Of a DNA stretch of 9,604 nt, positions 7,758-9,604 are shown piece by piece. Made by a program: the position numbers and the translations under genes. The notes beneath the pieces were generated by a model. That model was given only the letters and a program-made list of their open reading frames with translations, was not told the origin of the DNA and did no database searches. This DNA comes from JBDTRY01 sp039931435 (lineage in GTDB: Bacteria > Acidobacteriota > Thermoanaerobaculia > Gp7-AA8): the NCBI GenBank assembly GCA_039931435.1, contig JBDTRY010000143.1, forward strand, positions 1 through 9,604. Reading direction: 5' to 3'. The stretch's first letter is position 1; each line of letters starts with the position of its first letter.

Positions 7758-8480
7758 TCAACTCTTTGCAGTCTGCCAGGAAGTACTCAGCTCCAGGGCT
7801 TTCCGCGCCGCCTGCTGCTGCGCTTCTTTTTTCGACGAACCCTCGCCGCGGGCGATCATCTCGTGATTCAGGTGGACCTCGACGACGAAAGTCTTGTCAT
7901 GATCGGGTCCGATCTCGTCGACAACGAGATACTCCGGCAGCGAAAACCCGGTGCCCTGGGCCAGCTCCTGGAGAGAGGTCTTGTAATCCTGGAACTGCAG
8001 GTCGCTGGCGTCGATGGCCTTGACGTCGCTGTCGAAAGAACGTTCGATCAGGCCTCGAACCGGTTCCAGACCTCCGTCGAGATAGATACCGGCGATGATC
8101 GCCTCGAACAGATTCGCCAGCAGGGAATCCTTCTTCCGGCCGCCCGACTTCTCCTCTCCCACGCCCAGATAGAGCACATCACCCATCCCGAATTGTCGCG
8201 CCTTCTCTGCCAGGCTGGCAGCACTGACGAGGTAGGCCTTCATCTTCGAGAGGGCCCCTTCGTCGAGTTCGGGAAAATGATGGAAGAGAATGTCACCGAT
8301 GATGAACCCGAGCACGGCGTCACCAAGAAATTCGAATGTCTCGTTGTCGGTGGCCGAGCGGTTGCGCGACTCGTGCGAGAACGACTTGTGCGTCAGGGAG
8401 CGGGCCAGAAGCTCGGGCCTCTGAAAGGAATAGCCCAGACGTTGTTCAAATTCGCGGAGATCCGTTTCAGAAATTGGCAC
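7758..8480 (-). CDS. rnc: ribonuclease III
   Basis: A double-strand-specific endoribonuclease that processes rRNA precursors and structured mRNAs in the cytoplasm. From GTG 8480 the product is 240 residues, typical for the family. The RNase III domain (about 5-150) has the signature NETFEFLGD at 46-54, with E47, E50 and D54 matching E. coli E38, E41 and D45. E74 in DEG and E126 in LFEA match E65 and E117. The residue matching E. coli D114 is N123 (codon AAT), a change at a metal-binding position. The dsRNA-binding domain spans about 164-232 (DYKTSLQELAQ to KKEAQQQAARKALE). The same frame stays open upstream to an ATG at 8714, but those 78 residues show no RNase III character. GTG 8480 has only a weak GAG upstream, so the exact start is uncertain. 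It is the first gene of the minus-strand series. Confidence 0.93.
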   Translation of the reverse strand: MPISETDLREFEQRLGYSFQRPELLARSLTHKSFSHESRNRSATDNETFEFLGDAVLGFIIGDILFHHFPELDEGALSKMKAYLVSAASLAEKARQFGMGDVLYLGVGEEKSGGRKKDSLLANLFEAIIAGIYLDGGLEPVRGLIERSFDSDVKAIDASDLQFQDYKTSLQELAQGTGFSLPEYLVVDEIGPDHDKTFVVEVHLNHEMIARGEGSSKKEAQQQAARKALELSTSWQTAKS

Positions 8481-8606
8481 GCCACGCTCAGTATACCGAG
8501 TACGGATTGAGAGAGGACTTTCCGGCAGGAGTGACTGTCCCTGGCCGGTCGGCACCGGAGGCCGATCGTAGAAGGTTCCGTACGCTGAGCTCCGGCTCTC
8601 ATGGGT

Positions 8607-8640
8607 GGAGAGGTGTCGGTGGAGAGCACGCTTGGAAGTG
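8607..8640 (+). other. possible decayed tRNA-Ser(GGA) 5'-half fragment
   Basis: GGAGAGGTGTC (8607-8617) reads like the acceptor 5' strand and the start of the D arm of bacterial tRNA-Ser(GGA). GAGCACGCTTGGAAGTG (8624-8640) reads like its anticodon arm, with TTGGAA around a GGA anticodon. Compared with my recollection of E. coli serW, the D arm is about 7 nt short and one A is missing from the anticodon loop. The 3' half is absent: I find no CCTCTCC to close the acceptor stem, no variable arm and no GGTTCGAATCC. It cannot be a working tRNA. It may be a remnant, for example left by recombination at a tRNA gene, or a coincidence. Confidence 0.25.
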
Positions 8641-8727
8641 GCTCCCGAATTACAGTTACCCTCCCTGCAGTGAGGTAGCGGGACACCGGCGCCGCGTTCG
8701 CCGTCCGCCGTCAACTGTTTCCAATCG

Positions 8728-8741
8728 GGAAGGAACCTTCC
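8728..8741. repeat. 14-bp inverted repeat GGAAGG-AA-CCTTCC
   Basis: Perfect 6-bp arms with a 2-bp centre lie 76 bp upstream of the S10 gene's -10 box. A 9-bp part of it (GGAACCTTC, 8732-8740) recurs in inverted orientation as GAAGGTTCC at 8571-8579, on the rnc side. The pair could be binding sites for a dimeric regulator of the divergent promoters, but a 9-bp repeat in a region this size has a fair chance of arising at random. Confidence 0.25.
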
Positions 8742-8794
8742 AGGAACGCGCGCATCTTGTCACGTCACTGGCACATACTTCGGTCAGGCATCGC

Positions 8795-8804
8795 GGCAGC
8801 TGCC
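8795..8804. promoter_or_regulatory. palindrome GGCAGCTGCC over the expected -35 region
   Basis: A perfect 10-bp palindrome ends 12 bp before the TATAAT box, so it covers where the -35 element would lie. That position would suit an operator, and the lack of a good -35 hexamer would suit a promoter needing an activator. Neither is shown by the sequence alone. Confidence 0.2.
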
Positions 8805-8816
8805 CGTGAGAGACCA

Positions 8817-8822
8817 TATAAT
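8817..8822 (+). promoter_or_regulatory. -10 box (TATAAT) for the S10 peptidase gene
   Basis: A perfect TATAAT occurs in a GC-rich surrounding, 45 bp before the GTG start. Transcription would begin near 8829, leaving a leader of about 39 nt that contains the AAGGAGG ribosome binding site. No TTGACA-like -35 lies 16-18 bp upstream, and there is no TG extension. Confidence 0.5.
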
Positions 8823-8856
8823 CCGCAGAGTTTTTCCCCCGCGTCGTCCAGATCAG

Positions 8857-8863
8857 AAGGAGG
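8857..8863 (+). promoter_or_regulatory. strong ribosome binding site AAGGAGG
   Basis: AAGGAGG lies 4 nt before GTG 8868 and settles that start over the in-frame ATG at 8889. The GTG start also gives the signal peptide a charged N-terminus with two Arg, which the ATG start would lack. Confidence 0.75.
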
Positions 8864-8867
8864 ATCC

Positions 8868-9604
8868 GTGTTCCGTCGCATTCCGGCCATGGCTGGATCA
8901 GGTACTCTGGCGCTTTTCTTCCTCATATCACCGCTCGTTGCCGCGGAAACACCCGCGGAAAAACCTGTCGAGAAAGTAAAGAAGGAGAAGCCCGAAACCC
9001 CTCCGATCAAGGTTGTCAGGAAGCATCATCTCAAAGCGGGCGCAGTCGATCTCAACTACTCGACGACCGCTGAAGAAGTGCGTCTGAAGGACAAAGAAGG
9101 AGACGACACCGCGAGTTTCTTCACGATTTACTATGCGGCCGACGACGGCCGTCCCGCGGCGGAACGGCCGCTGACTTTCGTTTTCAACGGCGGTCCCGGA
9201 TCGGCTTCCCTCTGGCTTCACCTCGGTCTCGTCGGCCCGAAACTCATCGACATTCCCAGTGACGCCTCCGACCCCGGCGCTCCTCCCTACACACTGCGCG
9301 ACAATCCATCGACCCTGCTTCGGGCCACGGATCTTGTTTTCATCGACCCGGTCGGTACCGGTTTCAGCCACGCCATGGGGGAAAAGAAGGACGAAGACTT
9401 CTGGGGTTATGACGAAGATGCCGACTCTGTGGCGGAGTTCATCCGCACCTTCATCACCATGCACGGACGCTGGAACTCCCCCAAGTACATCCTCGGGGAG
9501 AGCTACGGCGGAATCCGCGCCTCGATGCTCGTTCCCCGCCTCCAGCAGAATCTGCAGATCGGCCTGAACGGAGTCATCCTCATCTCCCCTGCTCTGAACA
9601 TGGG
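8868..9604 (+). CDS. S10 family serine carboxypeptidase, secreted (3' end outside the window)
   Basis: The first 245 codons of a serine carboxypeptidase of MEROPS family S10, an alpha/beta-hydrolase that removes C-terminal residues from peptides. S10 proteins are usually about 450-520 residues, so roughly half is visible. Residues 1-26 are a signal peptide (MFRRIP, a hydrophobic core, SPLVAA). A Lys/Glu/Pro-rich linker covers about 27-47. The S10 core follows: FVFNGGPGSASLW at 104-116 (oxyanion region; carboxypeptidase Y has NGGPGCSS), FIDPVGTGFSHA at 158-169, and the nucleophile elbow GESYGG at 210-215 with S212. The catalytic Asp and His would lie beyond the right edge. The gene is divergent from rnc and has its own promoter, so it is probably not co-regulated with the minus-strand series. 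The likely role is peptide degradation for nutrition. I see no frameshift in the visible part. Confidence 0.9.
   Translation, partial: MFRRIPAMAGSGTLALFFLISPLVAAETPAEKPVEKVKKEKPETPPIKVVRKHHLKAGAVDLNYSTTAEEVRLKDKEGDDTASFFTIYYAADDGRPAAERPLTFVFNGGPGSASLWLHLGLVGPKLIDIPSDASDPGAPPYTLRDNPSTLLRATDLVFIDPVGTGFSHAMGEKKDEDFWGYDEDADSVAEFIRTFITMHGRWNSPKYILGESYGGIRASMLVPRLQQNLQIGLNGVILISPALNM

Larger units (their letters stand above)
8481..8867. other. gene-free divergent intergenic region
   Basis: This 387-nt stretch separates rnc (minus) from the S10 peptidase gene (plus) and must hold the promoters for both. It contains a TATAAT box and ribosome binding site for the S10 gene, a tRNA-Ser-like fragment, and two inverted repeats, each listed separately. 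On the rnc side TATACT (8495-8490) lies just before the GTG, but no -35 partner fits at 16-18 bases, so I do not call an rnc promoter. A small perfect hairpin, CCGGT-CGGC-ACCGG, occupies 8545-8558. The open frames here (for example minus strand 8393-8686) show no protein-like features. Confidence 0.7.

Noticed and set aside
8490..8495. TATACT on the minus strand just before the rnc GTG, as a -10 box.
   Set aside because: No -35 partner is present at normal spacing, and it would give an almost leaderless rnc transcript. It could be chance.
7677..8510. A 277-codon open frame on the plus strand.
   Set aside because: It is antisense to rnc, whose catalytic motifs are unmistakable. The frame shows no family features.
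8481..8714. Extension of the rnc frame by 78 residues up to an ATG at 8714.
   Set aside because: The added residues show no RNase III features and would make the protein far longer than usual. The region more likely carries regulatory DNA.

Overview
The window is a GC-rich bacterial chromosomal segment with tightly packed genes. Six genes run on the minus strand (about 8480 down to 97) and one runs on the plus strand out of the right edge. There are no transposases, integrases, phage genes or CRISPR repeats. The mix suggests a Gram-negative, diderm bacterium, and Acidobacteriota is my best guess: an S55-type (SpoIVB-like) secreted protein, a secreted beta-propeller protein, an S10 serine carboxypeptidase, and an envC/S41/yibQ block. 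That placement is an inference from family content, not a measurement.

Layout in the direction of minus-strand transcription: RNase III (rnc, 8480-7758); an EnvC-like murein hydrolase activator with a signal peptide, coiled coils and a degenerate LytM domain (7722-6577); a membrane-anchored S41 (CtpA-like) PDZ protease homologue whose nucleophile position is Ala (6565-5381); a YibQ-type divergent polysaccharide deacetylase (5381-4239), which overlaps the S41 stop by one base; a secreted SpoIVB/S55-domain protein in which the Ser motif precedes the His motif (4158-2347); and a secreted seven-repeat beta-propeller protein with Ig-like C-terminal domains (2268-97). A further minus-strand gene probably starts at 23 and leaves the window. 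The gaps are 35, 11, -1, 80, 78 and 73 nt, so the set is probably one transcription unit, perhaps with a second promoter before the S55 gene.

The only long gene-free stretch is 8481-8867, between rnc and the divergent S10 peptidase gene (8868 to beyond 9604). It holds a perfect TATAAT box and a strong ribosome binding site for the S10 gene, two small inverted repeats, and a 34-nt stretch resembling a decayed 5' half of tRNA-Ser(GGA).

How the genes may work together: the envC/S41/yibQ core matches a cell-division and cell-wall-remodelling module known from Proteobacteria. EnvC-type proteins activate amidases without being enzymes themselves. Here the neighbouring S41 protein also appears to lack its catalytic serine, which would make both proteins regulators or scaffolds. 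The S55 and propeller proteins are both predicted to be exported, so five of the six minus-strand products act outside the cytoplasm and only RNase III is cytoplasmic.
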